Notes: generated by a model from the sequence alone, not told the origin. Positions 34,177-43,460 are shown, counted from the first letter of the stretch. The stretch is 64,000 nucleotides of DNA from Actinomycetota bacterium (GCA_020161315.1 JAIUOH010000007.1:1-64000); one strand, 5' to 3'. Numbers and translations are program-made.

Positions 34177-35748
34177 TCAATCGAAGGTCTGCGTTACGGC
34201 GATCAGCTCCGGCGCGCCGCGGTCGAACGCCTTGCCCCCGATGAGCACGCCGAGGCCGAGCAGAATGAGACCCCAGAGCACGCCCAGCACGAGCGCCATC
34301 ACATTGAGCTCAAAGGTCGGGTAGGCAATTGCATAGGCGGCAAACAGCACAGGCGGCAGGGCAAGCACAAGCGCGACGAGCATCGACAGAGTCTGCGCGA
34401 GCCCCGCGCCCGAGCCCTGCACTGCGGGCTGCGCGAAGGGGCTGTCGCCCGGCCTGGTCGCCGGGTAGGGCATGAACGATGAGAAGACGCTCGATACTCC
34501 AGAAGCAACGAGCAGCACGGCAATGTTCATGCCGAGCACGGCCGGTAGCAACCGCCAGTCACCGCTGATCGTCACCGTGATGCTCGAGCCGATTACCGCA
34601 AGCGGCAGCCCGATCAGCATCACGGGCGCGAGACGGCCAGCGCGATCGTGGGTGCCCTTCGTGCCGCTCGCCACGTGCATCCAGATTGCGGTCGAATCAA
34701 GCGCGACATCGTTGTGTACTGACCAACCAAAGAGCAACAAAATCACCGGCAGCGGCAGCAACGCCAGCACGTGCAGATCCATGCCCGCGATCCACAGCGC
34801 CGCCATCATGATCACCGGAGCAACAGGGATGGCAAAGAGGGCGATGCGATAGCGCGGATCACGCCGCCAGTAGGTGAGCGCGCGCGCAGCGATGACCGCA
34901 CGCGGTTTCGCGGGAAACCGCTCGAAGATTTCAAGCCCGTCGCGGGTGACTCCCGCGGGCGCCGGCCGCTCAACAGTGGTGAGCGACCTTGCGACAATCA
35001 GGTGCCAGCAGAGCAGCAGCACGATCAGGGCTGCTGCGGTAACCCCGAAATGAGCGGCAGCTGCGGCAACGTCGCCGTGCACCGCGTACGACAGGCCCGC
35101 CGCGGGCGCGCCGAACGGGGTCCATCCGAAGACCGTCGCCGCATCTTGAATTGCTTGGCTACGCGGTGAGCGAAGCGCATCTGCAACCAAAAAGATCAGC
35201 ACCGGCAGCGTGGTGAGCAGCAGCACGAGCCCAACCCAGCGCAGGCCAGACACCGCACGCGCGGGCACAGCGAGACGCACCAGAGCCGAACTCACCCGGG
35301 CAAGCGCGATGGCAAGCAGCAGTGTCAACACACCCGCAATGAGCACCGCGAGCGGCACGCCCGCCCACTCCGGCCGAAGCGCGGCGAGCGAGGCCATCCA
35401 GATCAGCAACCAGATTGTGGGCCAGCTCAACAGCGTCGACAAAAACAGTCCGGTGGCGATACTCGCAGGGCTCGCGGGAAACGCACCAAACTGGCGCGGC
35501 TCGAGACTCCCCAGATTCGCAAAGAAGGGCACCAGCGCGACAAGCGCCAGCAGCACCGACGACAGAATGATGTCGATCGCCGCGCGATCCCCCGCCGTAC
35601 CTGCGAGCCAGAGCGGCAGCCAGGCAAGCAACGCAGCCGAAAGCACCGCGAGCAGCGCCAAGATCACCGCGCGCGAAACCTCGCGAAATCCTCCCCGAAA
35701 GACAGAGAGCAGCAGCGCTACTCGGAGTCGGAAGAGCCGCGCAACCAC
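34177..35748 (-). CDS. ABC exporter permease, multi-span membrane protein
   Basis: 523 aa with about twelve hydrophobic segments and a cytoplasmic loop near residues 255-280 (RDGLEIFERFPAKPRAVIAARALTYW) typical of ABC-2-like actinobacterial permeases. Its GTG start lies 31 bases inside the end of the upstream ATPase gene, so the two proteins are made together. Substrate unknown. The fold of membrane helices is similar in plan to the 4333-5700 permease but I see no close sequence match between them. Confidence 0.75.
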   Translation of the reverse strand: MVARLFRLRVALLLSVFRGGFREVSRAVILALLAVLSAALLAWLPLWLAGTAGDRAAIDIILSSVLLALVALVPFFANLGSLEPRQFGAFPASPASIATGLFLSTLLSWPTIWLLIWMASLAALRPEWAGVPLAVLIAGVLTLLLAIALARVSSALVRLAVPARAVSGLRWVGLVLLLTTLPVLIFLVADALRSPRSQAIQDAATVFGWTPFGAPAAGLSYAVHGDVAAAAAHFGVTAAALIVLLLCWHLIVARSLTTVERPAPAGVTRDGLEIFERFPAKPRAVIAARALTYWRRDPRYRIALFAIPVAPVIMMAALWIAGMDLHVLALLPLPVILLLFGWSVHNDVALDSTAIWMHVASGTKGTHDRAGRLAPVMLIGLPLAVIGSSITVTISGDWRLLPAVLGMNIAVLLVASGVSSVFSSFMPYPATRPGDSPFAQPAVQGSGAGLAQTLSMLVALVLALPPVLFAAYAIAYPTFELNVMALVLGVLWGLILLGLGVLIGGKAFDRGAPELIAVTQTFD

Positions 35749-36842
35749 TCGAGCCCCTTCCCTTCGTCATCGGGGTTGGTGAGATGCTTAAAGCGCTCCT
35801 CGAGGCTCACGCCATCGCGCACCGCGTCGACGGTGCCCTGCGCCACGACCGAGCCGTCAACGATAATCACCACGTGATCGCAGATGCGCTGAATCAGGTC
35901 GAGGCTGTGGCTCGACATGATGACGCTGCCACCGCCGGCGACATATTTTTCGAGGATCTCGGTCACGTTCGAAGCCGAAACCGGGTCAATGGTTTCGTAG
36001 GGCTCGTCGAGCACAAGCACCTCGGGCGCGTGAATCATCGAGCAGGCAAGGCCAATCTTCTTCTGCATGCCCGCCGAATAGTCGGAAACCGGGCGATCGA
36101 GCGCCGACTCAAGGCCGAAAGCGGTCGCAAGCTCAGCTGCGCGCTTCGCGACGGTGGCCTGGTCAAGCCCCTGCAGCACACCCGCGTAATAGAGCAGCTG
36201 GCCACCGGTAAGACGGTCAAAGAGACGTAGGCGGTCGGGCAGGCTACCAATCACGCGCTTCGCGGCGGGGCCCTTACCCCAAACGTCGATGTCGTGCACC
36301 GAAATACGGCCCGAGCTTGGCCGATTGAGGCCGGTGATCATCGAGAGCACGGTTGTCTTGCCCGCACCGTTTGGCCCGACTACGCCCGTGAGCGATCCTG
36401 CGTGCACTTCAAACGACACGTCTGCTGCCGCGAGCACCTGGCCGTACGACTTGGTGAGTGACTCAGCGCGCAGCACAACGGGATTGCCCGCAGCGATCTC
36501 GGCACGCTCACGCGCGCGCACGACCGATGGCACCGGCACCTCGATGCGGCCGGTGCGAGGCGAAGCCGCCTGAGGAGCCTCGGCATTCGCGGTTTCAGTG
36601 GCCGCGGGCGCTACCTGCGCTGGCTCGCTTTGTACTGACTCTGCCTGCATTGATTCTGCCGGCGCGGGCTCGCCCTGCACAGCAGAATCAGGTGCTGCGG
36701 GCGCTGAAGTTTCTACCTGCACGGCGGCTCGCGCTGCACGGTTTTTCAGGGTGCGCGGCGGCTCAGTCACCCGGGGGGCAGCAGAAGAGTCGACAACGTC
36801 GACGTTATCGGGAAACTCTTCACTCTGGGGGGTCGCAGGCAC
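35718..36842 (-). CDS. ABC transporter ATP-binding protein with long acidic N-terminal extension
   Basis: 374 aa from the chosen GTG. Residues 1-120 form a low-complexity, Ala/Pro/Glu/Gln-rich extension with near-repeats such as ESMQAESVQSEPAQ, not part of normal ABC ATPases. The ATPase core follows: Walker A GPNGAGKTT (156-164), signature DYSAGMQKKIGL, Walker B EVLVLDEPYETIDP, H-loop MSSHSLD. GTG 36842 is chosen because TAGGTT (36850-36855) lies 7 bases upstream and the longer frame (to 37013) overlaps the divergent exporter gene. It pairs with the permease at 34177-35748. Confidence 0.85.
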   Translation of the reverse strand: MPATPQSEEFPDNVDVVDSSAAPRVTEPPRTLKNRAARAAVQVETSAPAAPDSAVQGEPAPAESMQAESVQSEPAQVAPAATETANAEAPQAASPRTGRIEVPVPSVVRARERAEIAAGNPVVLRAESLTKSYGQVLAAADVSFEVHAGSLTGVVGPNGAGKTTVLSMITGLNRPSSGRISVHDIDVWGKGPAAKRVIGSLPDRLRLFDRLTGGQLLYYAGVLQGLDQATVAKRAAELATAFGLESALDRPVSDYSAGMQKKIGLACSMIHAPEVLVLDEPYETIDPVSASNVTEILEKYVAGGGSVIMSSHSLDLIQRICDHVVIIVDGSVVAQGTVDAVRDGVSLEERFKHLTNPDDEGKGLEWLRGSSDSE

Positions 36843-36930
36843 AACTACAAACCTATCAAATTCCGATGCATATAAAGGCACGCGTGTGCGACTGTGCGCA
36901 TGTTCAGCAAGAAACCGGCAGAATGGCTGT

Positions 36931-37725
36931 GTGACGAGCAACAGTGATCGACAGCGCTCGAGTCGAATGGCCGCGTGGCGTTCGCTGCGCCTGCTCACGA
37001 TTCGCAACCTCAAGGTGCGCTACTCCACGTCTCTGCTTGGCTACCTGTGGTCGGTGCTCGACCCGCTGCTGATGAGTCTGATCTACTGGTTCATCTTCAC
37101 CCAACTGATGCACCGCTCGCTTGGAGAAGACCCGTACATCGTCTTCTTGCTCTGCGCGATGCTGCCGTGGATGTGGTTTAACGGGGCTGTAAGCGACTCG
37201 ACAGTTGCGTTTCGTCGTGACGCGAAGCTCGTACGCTCGGTCTCGCTGCCACGCTGGATCTGGGTGGCACGCTTCGTCTGCGCAAAGGGCATCGAGTACC
37301 TGCTGAGCCTGCCAGTGCTTGCGCTCTTCGCGCTGCTTTCGCCAGGCACCCAGGTCAACTGGATGCTGCTGCTCTACCCGCTTGGCATTCTGCTGATGGG
37401 TGTGCTCATTCTGGGCGTTGGCCTCATCATCGCACCGCTCGCCGTGTTCTTTCGCGACTTCGAGCGCGCAACCCGCATCGTCTTGCGCGTGCTGTTCTAC
37501 GCCTCCCCCGTCATCTATGGCGCAAGCGACCTGCCCGCCGCAGCCGCTCCGCTTGCCTGGTTCAACCCGCTCTCGGGCATCTTTGCGCTGTTCCGTGCCG
37601 GATTCTTTCCAGACCAGCTCAACTGGGCGCTCGTTGGGGTTTCGGCCGCCATCTCGTTTGCGGTGCTCGGTCTTGGCATCTGGGTCTTCAGCCGCTCGGT
37701 GGGCCGCGTTCTGAAGGAGCTGTAA
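36931..37725 (+). CDS. Polysaccharide/teichoic-acid-type ABC exporter permease (TagG/Wzm family)
   Basis: 264 aa ABC-2 membrane subunit. The amphipathic N-terminal stretch and RNLKVRYSTSLLGYLWSVLDPLLMSLIY are the hallmark start of O-antigen and teichoic acid export permeases, followed by six helices. With the next gene it should flip an undecaprenyl-linked glycan across the membrane. GTG 36931 follows CAGAAT (36919-36924) by 6 bases; the 36598 limit of the open frame would run through the divergent ATPase gene. The transported glycan is unknown. Confidence 0.9.
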   Translation: MTSNSDRQRSSRMAAWRSLRLLTIRNLKVRYSTSLLGYLWSVLDPLLMSLIYWFIFTQLMHRSLGEDPYIVFLLCAMLPWMWFNGAVSDSTVAFRRDAKLVRSVSLPRWIWVARFVCAKGIEYLLSLPVLALFALLSPGTQVNWMLLLYPLGILLMGVLILGVGLIIAPLAVFFRDFERATRIVLRVLFYASPVIYGASDLPAAAAPLAWFNPLSGIFALFRAGFFPDQLNWALVGVSAAISFAVLGLGIWVFSRSVGRVLKEL

Positions 37726-38514
37726 ATGAGCATCGAAAAGGATCCCGGAACAGCCGCCGTGGGCAATGGTCAGGGCGCCGACCCAGAGATGATTACGGTG
37801 CAAGGTCTTGGTGTGCACTTTCGCCGCAACCGGGGCACGCATCGAAACTTCACAGAACTCTTCGCGAGCAAGAAGCGTCGAGCGAAGTCGAACGACTTCT
37901 GGGCGCTGCGCGAGGTCTCGTTCACCGTTCGCGCGGGCGAGGCGATTGGTGTGGTTGGTCGCAACGGCCAAGGAAAATCGACCCTACTGAAGCTCGTCGC
38001 CGGAGTGCTGTTGCCCGACGAGGGGTCTGTGCGCGTGCACGGCGGGGTTGCCCCGCTTATCGAGCTCACAGGCGGCTTCTCTGGCGATCTCACCGTGCGC
38101 GACAACATTCACCTCGCGTCGGGCCTGCACGGCCTCACCAGCGCAGAGATCGCTGAGCGTTTCGACTCGATCGTGAGCTTTGCCGAGGCAAAAGACGTGC
38201 TCGACACCCCGTTCAAGCACCTTTCGAGCGGCATGAAGGTGCGCGTCGCCTTCGCCGTCGTCTCGCAGCTCGACGAGCCCGTGCTACTGGTTGATGAGGT
38301 GCTTGCGGTCGGCGACAAGGCGTTTCGCGACAAGTGCTATCGGCGCATCGACGAGCTGCTGGCGGCAGGCAAGACGCTGTTTCTCGTCTCGCACAGTGAG
38401 CGCGATCTGCGCAGGTTCTGCACGCGCGGGCTCTACCTCGACGGGGGTCGCCTCAAATTCGACGGCCCCATCAACGAGGCCCTCGACCTTTACAACGCCG
38501 ACCACAACTCCTAA
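37726..38514 (+). CDS. Polysaccharide/teichoic-acid-type ABC exporter ATPase (TagH/Wzt family)
   Basis: 262 aa ATPase. Walker A GRNGQGKSTLLKLVAGVLLPDEG, signature HLSSGMKVRVAFA, Walker B VLLVDEVLAVGDKAF, and the TagH/Wzt-type LIELTGGFSGDLTVRDNIHL segment. It lacks the extra C-terminal glycan-recognition domain of long Wzt proteins, so substrate choice probably does not depend on a capped end group. AAGGAG lies 6 bases before ATG 37726, immediately after the permease stop. Confidence 0.92.
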   Translation: MSIEKDPGTAAVGNGQGADPEMITVQGLGVHFRRNRGTHRNFTELFASKKRRAKSNDFWALREVSFTVRAGEAIGVVGRNGQGKSTLLKLVAGVLLPDEGSVRVHGGVAPLIELTGGFSGDLTVRDNIHLASGLHGLTSAEIAERFDSIVSFAEAKDVLDTPFKHLSSGMKVRVAFAVVSQLDEPVLLVDEVLAVGDKAFRDKCYRRIDELLAAGKTLFLVSHSERDLRRFCTRGLYLDGGRLKFDGPINEALDLYNADHNS

Positions 38515-38555
38515 GCCAGGGCACCGAAACCGCATGCCTCAGTAAGATTACGAGC

Positions 38556-40937
38556 ATGCTTCCACCCGCACAGCGCAGTGCGTCGCACAAGCTGCGACGA
38601 CCCCTCATCGCGCTCATCACCATGGCAGTGCTCGTAGCCGCTCAGCTTGTGCTCGACCCGACTGGGCTGCTTGCGCTCGTGGGCTGGCCCGGCGGCACGC
38701 CACAGGTGCAGCTGTGGTGGCCGATCGCGCGTTACGTCGTGTTCGTGCCCGTGCTGTTCGGTGCCGTCTGGTGGGCTGCCGCGCGCGTGGGCGACCGCCT
38801 CTTTACGATGGCGCTCGCCACAGTCTGGGCCGTGATCCTCGCCCAGTTTTTAACGCTTTTTGCGATGACGTTCGATCTCGCGCTCTCGGCCTGGGGCGCG
38901 GGGTACGTGCTCGCGAAGGCGCTGCCGGCGGCGCTCATCGTCGCGCTCGTCACGAAGGTCTTCGGAGGGCGCGTTGACCGTGTGGCGCGCGAGGCCTGGG
39001 CAGACTCCCCCGCTGCCGGCGGACAATTGCTGGTGTGGCCCGGCATCTTCGCTGCGGCTGCTGTCGCGGTACTGCCCGGCAGCTATTGGTGGTCAGCGCC
39101 GGTTACGCACGACATGCTGCCGGTGCCTCAGATCGGGCGGCCGCTGTTGCCTTTCGCCATTGCGCTGCTGCTGTGGTTTGTCTGCACCTGGTTCGGCGTG
39201 CAGCTACTTCGCCGTAAGACCCCAGACGCACTGCTCGGGCCGTGGCTCGGCTACGTGTTTGGCGGGGCGCTCTTTGGCCTACTCATATCGCTCTTCGCGA
39301 CGGTGCTCGACGGGGTGGGCGACGACCTCTGGCCGCTCATGGCCGGCTACATGCGCATCGCAGACGGCATCTCGCTCGGTGTTGCGGCGGGCTCGGTGGG
39401 CGCGGCACTGACCTTCGGGCTCGCACTCGTGAGAGAGAGATTCGAAGACCAAGAGCGCCCCGCGTCTGCCCTCACCGCCGCCGTGCTCGTTGCCGCGTTC
39501 GGGCTCACCGTGGTGTTCGTGCAGCCGTTGCCCGCGCGCGCTGCCGCCGAGGCCCCCGAGGGTTTCTTGCGCGTCACCAACGGCAAGATCGCCGACGGCA
39601 ACGGCAACGAGGTGCTGCTGCGCGGCGTCAACGTGAACAACCTTGTCGATTTCTATCAGTACGACCCAGAGCAGCCAGCCACCACCCTGTTCACCGAAGA
39701 CGACGTGAAGCAGATCGCCTCCTACGGCTTCAACGTGATTCGCCTGAACCTCTCGTGGTCAGCGGTCGAGCCAGAGCGTGGCAAGTACAACGAAGAGTAC
39801 CTTGCCCAGATCGACGATGCCGTGAAGTGGGGCGAGGCCGCTGGCGTGCGCGTCGTGCTCGATATGCACCAAGATGGCTGGTACAACGGCGCCACCGAGA
39901 AGGGCACCGAGTGCCGCCCGGGCACCGAGCCCATGTGGGGCTACGACGGCGCGCCGGAGTGGGCGACCATCACTGACGGTACCCCGCGCTGCCAGTTTCA
40001 GGGGCGCGACATCTCGCCTGCCGGCAACCGTGCCTTCGAGCACTTCTTCTTCAACACCGAGGGCGTGCGCGATGCCCTCGCAGAGACCTGGGGCATGCTG
40101 GCCGCGCGCTACGCCAAGAACCCCACGGTCGCCGGCTTTGATCTATTGAACGAGCCCGGCTTTGGCGAAACCGCGCCGGCAACTACCGCGCTGCAGCTTG
40201 GCCGATTCTACGATTCGGCGATCGGCGAGATCCGCGACGCCGGGGCGCCCCAGATCGTATTCGTCGAGCCCTCGATTCTCTGGTCGGGCCTCGGTGTCGA
40301 GGTCGGGCCGCGACCGAACTTCACGGGTGACGCAAACATCGCGTTCTCACCGCACCTCTACGCAGAGTCGATCACCATGGATCGCGACCTCGGGCTGCCT
40401 CCGATCGTCTCCATGGAGCGGCAGTTTGGGCTCGCACAGCGCGTTGCTGATGCGTACGATGCGGCGCTCTGGTCGGGCGAGTACGGCTACTGGGGCGACG
40501 ATTCGGTGCCTCGCCTCGTGCGTTACGCGTCCGCCGAAGACGCACGCGGGCTCGGCAGCGCCTACTGGGTCTGGAAGCAGGCTTGCGGCGACCCGCAAAA
40601 CGGCGTGCAAGAGACCGGCGACGGCCTGATTCCGCAAGACTGCGCCACCGGTGAGTGGCTCGAACCGAGGCACGACCTGCTCAGTATTCTCTCTCGCCCC
40701 TACCCACGCGTCGTGCCGGGCACGCTGCAGGGCATTGTCTCGCACCAGGGTTCGCTCGAAGTCACCGGGCGCACGGGTGAGGGCGAGTCTTGCGATCTCG
40801 AGATTTGGTTTCCTGGCGAGGATCAGCCCCTCGCCGAAGTCGCAAACCTCGAAGACATCACGTTCACCCAGGTGCCCGGTGGCTGGCTCGTTGGCGGCTG
40901 CGTGAAGGGCGACTACGCCCTTCACGTCGGATTGTAG
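38556..40937 (+). CDS. Membrane-embedded GH5 glycoside hydrolase (endoglycoceramidase-like) fusion
   Basis: 793 aa. Residues 1-330 hold about nine hydrophobic helices without recognised catalytic motifs. Residues 335-700 form a GH5 (cellulase-family) TIM barrel beginning FLRVTNGKIADGNGNEVLLR; acid/base E533 in FDLLNEPG, nucleophile E642 in WSGEYGYW, and LDMHQDGWYN as seen in endoglycoceramidase-type GH5 members. A beta-rich C-terminal domain follows. The enzyme domain should face outside. ATG 38556 lies 7 bases after TAAGAT (38543-38548). It follows the TagG/TagH pair by 41 bases, which suggests action on an exported glycan or glycolipid (inference). Confidence 0.85.
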   Translation: MLPPAQRSASHKLRRPLIALITMAVLVAAQLVLDPTGLLALVGWPGGTPQVQLWWPIARYVVFVPVLFGAVWWAAARVGDRLFTMALATVWAVILAQFLTLFAMTFDLALSAWGAGYVLAKALPAALIVALVTKVFGGRVDRVAREAWADSPAAGGQLLVWPGIFAAAAVAVLPGSYWWSAPVTHDMLPVPQIGRPLLPFAIALLLWFVCTWFGVQLLRRKTPDALLGPWLGYVFGGALFGLLISLFATVLDGVGDDLWPLMAGYMRIADGISLGVAAGSVGAALTFGLALVRERFEDQERPASALTAAVLVAAFGLTVVFVQPLPARAAAEAPEGFLRVTNGKIADGNGNEVLLRGVNVNNLVDFYQYDPEQPATTLFTEDDVKQIASYGFNVIRLNLSWSAVEPERGKYNEEYLAQIDDAVKWGEAAGVRVVLDMHQDGWYNGATEKGTECRPGTEPMWGYDGAPEWATITDGTPRCQFQGRDISPAGNRAFEHFFFNTEGVRDALAETWGMLAARYAKNPTVAGFDLLNEPGFGETAPATTALQLGRFYDSAIGEIRDAGAPQIVFVEPSILWSGLGVEVGPRPNFTGDANIAFSPHLYAESITMDRDLGLPPIVSMERQFGLAQRVADAYDAALWSGEYGYWGDDSVPRLVRYASAEDARGLGSAYWVWKQACGDPQNGVQETGDGLIPQDCATGEWLEPRHDLLSILSRPYPRVVPGTLQGIVSHQGSLEVTGRTGEGESCDLEIWFPGEDQPLAEVANLEDITFTQVPGGWLVGGCVKGDYALHVGL

Positions 40938-40940
40938 GGG

Positions 40941-41954
40941 CTAGACGTTTGTAAGCGGCAGCTCGCGATCGCTCACAAATTCGCGGCGCACCCCGTCAAT
41001 CGGGTCGATGAAGCTCAGCTCGCTCGCGAGCAACTGCAACGGCACCTCAAAGTCGTCAATCGCGACCGCGCGCTCGACCGGATAGAGCGGGTCGCCCACA
41101 ATCGGAATGCCGAGCCGCCACAGGTGCATGCGCAGCTGATGTGTCTTGCCTGTCAGCGGCGTCAGCCGGTAGCTCGCAAGCCTCTCAGACCGCACGAGCG
41201 GGTCACCGCCGACTGCCGCACCGGCTTCGAATTGCGCTTCGCTCAGGCGCGGGTACGCCAGCGGCGCTACGCCCGCGGGCAGCTCCCCCTCAAGCTCAAC
41301 GATCGACGCAGAGTTCGGTTCGCGATCGGGCAGCTCTTCGGCCTGCATGACGCCGTGCTCTTTCGCCAGGTGGCTTCGAACCGTGACGGGTGAGGCGAGA
41401 TCCTCGCAAAGAGGCGCGATCGCCCGATACCGCTTCTCATACCCGCCGTGCATAAACATCGACTGGTACGCGCCGCGCCAACGTTTCTCGGTCGCGAGCA
41501 GCAGCAGGCCAGAGGTGACGCGGTCGAGGCGGTGCATCGGGGTGAGCTCGGGCAGGCCGAGCTCTTCTCGCATGCGCACCACAACGCTCTCGGTGATGTG
41601 ACGCCCGCGCGGAATCGACGACAAAAACGGCGGCTTATCAACCACCACGATGCGCTCGTCTCGGTAAAGCACATGCACCCGGCCCGGCACCAGCACCTCG
41701 TCGCGCAGGTCGCGGTGAAACCACACGAAGGTGTGCGGCAGATACCGGTCGCGAGCCATCACCGGAGTGCCGTCTTGGTAGACAAATCGCTGTTCCGCGA
41801 TCCCCCGGTCTACATCAAGATTGCCCTTGAGTCGAAACTCAAGCCAATCGCGCATCGTCGCCCAAGCTGCGGAGCGCTCGCGATCGACGTCCTCGGTGCG
41901 CATCCACGCGGCATCGAGGCCGCCGCGCTGGGGCAACGGAGACTTGGGAGGCAC
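40941..41954 (-). CDS. RluA-family pseudouridine synthase
   Basis: 337 aa. Isomerises uridine to pseudouridine in rRNA or tRNA. Catalytic Asp lies in the family signature MHRLDRVTSGLLLLA; the preceding VLYRDERIVVVDKPPFLSS and later GKTHQLRMHLWRLGIPIVGDPLYP are also diagnostic. The N-terminus has an extra region (about 90 residues) without an S4-type motif. The exact target uridine is unknown. GTG 41954 follows TAGCAT (41961-41966) by 6 bases, a likely leaderless start. It ends 4 bases from the convergent GH5 gene. Confidence 0.93.
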   Translation of the reverse strand: MPPKSPLPQRGGLDAAWMRTEDVDRERSAAWATMRDWLEFRLKGNLDVDRGIAEQRFVYQDGTPVMARDRYLPHTFVWFHRDLRDEVLVPGRVHVLYRDERIVVVDKPPFLSSIPRGRHITESVVVRMREELGLPELTPMHRLDRVTSGLLLLATEKRWRGAYQSMFMHGGYEKRYRAIAPLCEDLASPVTVRSHLAKEHGVMQAEELPDREPNSASIVELEGELPAGVAPLAYPRLSEAQFEAGAAVGGDPLVRSERLASYRLTPLTGKTHQLRMHLWRLGIPIVGDPLYPVERAVAIDDFEVPLQLLASELSFIDPIDGVRREFVSDRELPLTNV

Positions 41955-41994
41955 CAGACGATGCTACCGCGAGTCAGCCCGCAAGTGCCGCCGC

Positions 41995-42825
41995 TCAGCA
42001 GGCCCAGTCAAACGCCTCGGTTTCGAGGTCGATCTGCGCATTGCCGCCGCCGTAGTTGAGATCGCCGAATTCTTCAAGTTCGAGGTACCACGGCGAAAGC
42101 CCCTCAGGCATGCCCTGCACCGGCATCGCAGTGCCGCCGAGGTGGCTCTGCAGGTGCATCGCCTCGGCCCACGGCAATAGCTCAAAGTCGTCACCGTGCG
42201 GGCTCTGGTAGCCGTTCTCGGCCGTCGCACCCGCGCGCACCTCGAGGGGTGCGATGCCCGCATTCGGGTCTTCGCGCTTGACGAGCCAGAGGCGGGCATA
42301 CTCCACCTCGTTGTCCCAGGCGCTGAGAGTGTCTTCGGCTTCGGGCTCGCCTTCTTCTCGCAGGTCGGCGTGCGGTGCGACCGGGCCACGAGCCAGCTCT
42401 TCGGCTGTGAGCCAGATGATCGCGTGCTCGGCGCCCAAGACATCTACGCGGCGACTCAGCGTCGGGTGATCAACCGCCTGAGCGAGATCGGCTAAAAATG
42501 GGTCGTCCGAGTCAGCTTCGCCACGCTCGGGTTCAGCCGCATCAGGCTCCCCGCACTCTGCGAAATAGGCGATTCCAACATACTCGGGGCCTTTACGCTG
42601 GTAATCGCCCGGCAGCCACAGCGTCAGTACATGCATCAGCGGCAACCCCGTGTTCAGGCTGCGCGGCCAGTGCTTCCAGTCGATCGCCGGGCCGGGCGTT
42701 CCCACCCAACCGTGGTGTGGAGCCTCGGGCATCGGCAGGGTCGGCGCGTTGCCCACCTCGGGCGAGTACGTCACCCCGCCCTCGGTTTCGAAGAGCAGAC
42801 TAAATGAAGCATGTTGGGGGGTCAT
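41995..42825 (-). CDS. Uncharacterised acidic protein, possibly YwqG/DUF1963-like
   Basis: 276 aa soluble, acidic protein. Segments such as HHGWVGTPGPAIDWKHWPR, LPLMHVLTLWLPGDYQ, a Trp/Gly-rich middle and a C-terminal FGDLNYGGGNAQIDL recall the YwqG/DUF1963 pattern, but the match is weak and from memory. No catalytic motif is seen. ATG 42825 is chosen over ATG 42837 because TATGGT (42833-42838) is 7 bases upstream. It is separated from the downstream pseudouridine synthase by 41 bases. Confidence 0.6.
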   Translation of the reverse strand: MTPQHASFSLLFETEGGVTYSPEVGNAPTLPMPEAPHHGWVGTPGPAIDWKHWPRSLNTGLPLMHVLTLWLPGDYQRKGPEYVGIAYFAECGEPDAAEPERGEADSDDPFLADLAQAVDHPTLSRRVDVLGAEHAIIWLTAEELARGPVAPHADLREEGEPEAEDTLSAWDNEVEYARLWLVKREDPNAGIAPLEVRAGATAENGYQSPHGDDFELLPWAEAMHLQSHLGGTAMPVQGMPEGLSPWYLELEEFGDLNYGGGNAQIDLETEAFDWAC

Positions 42826-42876
42826 GCTTTTTACCATAGACCGCCAAACCCTGGCCCAGACAAGAAGACGTAAGAT

Positions 42877-42949
42877 GTTCCAATTTTCATTGAAAGATTG
42901 GGGCTTTTCGCAGGTTTAGACCCGAAGAGGCTCCGAGCAATGGAGCCTC
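42877..42949. terminator. Two hairpins in a 212-base gene-free gap
   Basis: 42838-43037 carries no gene. It holds CCAATTTTC/GAAAGATTGG (42877-42898, imperfect stem) and the perfect 8-bp stem GAGGCTCC/GGAGCCTC (42927-42934 with 42942-42949, 7-base loop). They lie downstream of the minus-strand gene at 43038 and could end its transcript; no clear T tract follows. Confidence 0.4.
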
Positions 42950-43037
42950 GAAACCAGAGGTGCGCCTGAGCGGGACCTCCTGGCGTGCGCGCAAAAGACG
43001 TGCCCCCGTTACCGCTAAGAGCAAAGGCTAGGCTTTC

Positions 43038-43460
43038 CTACTTTGTTTTGTCTGAAACGCGCGCCGAAGCGAACTCCCCGGCAAGCGCTTCCACGAGCTC
43101 TCTGTTACGCTGCACACGCTTCTCGAACACGAGCTCCATCAAGAACGCAACGACCGCTGCACCGAACAACTCGATCGCAACTGAGAACAGTACATTTGTC
43201 AGCAAGTCGTGCGCGACCGGCACATCACCGAACACTCCGGTGTACTCAAAAACCTTTGCCATTGCCGCAAGAAACAGGGCTATCGAAAGCAATACATAGA
43301 TGTACCGCTTCTTCACTTCGAGCGGGTCGGTGAGCTTGCGCAGCAACCCGGGATTCTCTCGAATCACCTGAATGTCGTCGTCGCTGAAGTCTGGGGCACC
43401 ACCAAACATGTCTCGCGCAACCAGCTCATCGAGCAGTTTGTCATTCTGATCTCTCGCCAT
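43038..43460 (-). CDS. Unknown protein with two membrane helices
   Basis: 140 aa. Acidic cytoplasmic N-terminus (about 50 residues, MARDQNDKLLDELVARDMFGG), two hydrophobic segments (about 53-72 and 88-108), and a charged C-terminal helix LVFEKRVQRNRELVEAL. No family is recognised. ATG 43460 follows TACGCT (43467-43472) by 6 bases, so a leaderless message is likely. It shares its strand with the frameshifted membrane gene at 43524. Confidence 0.7.
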   Translation of the reverse strand: MARDQNDKLLDELVARDMFGGAPDFSDDDIQVIRENPGLLRKLTDPLEVKKRYIYVLLSIALFLAAMAKVFEYTGVFGDVPVAHDLLTNVLFSVAIELFGAAVVAFLMELVFEKRVQRNRELVEALAGEFASARVSDKTK

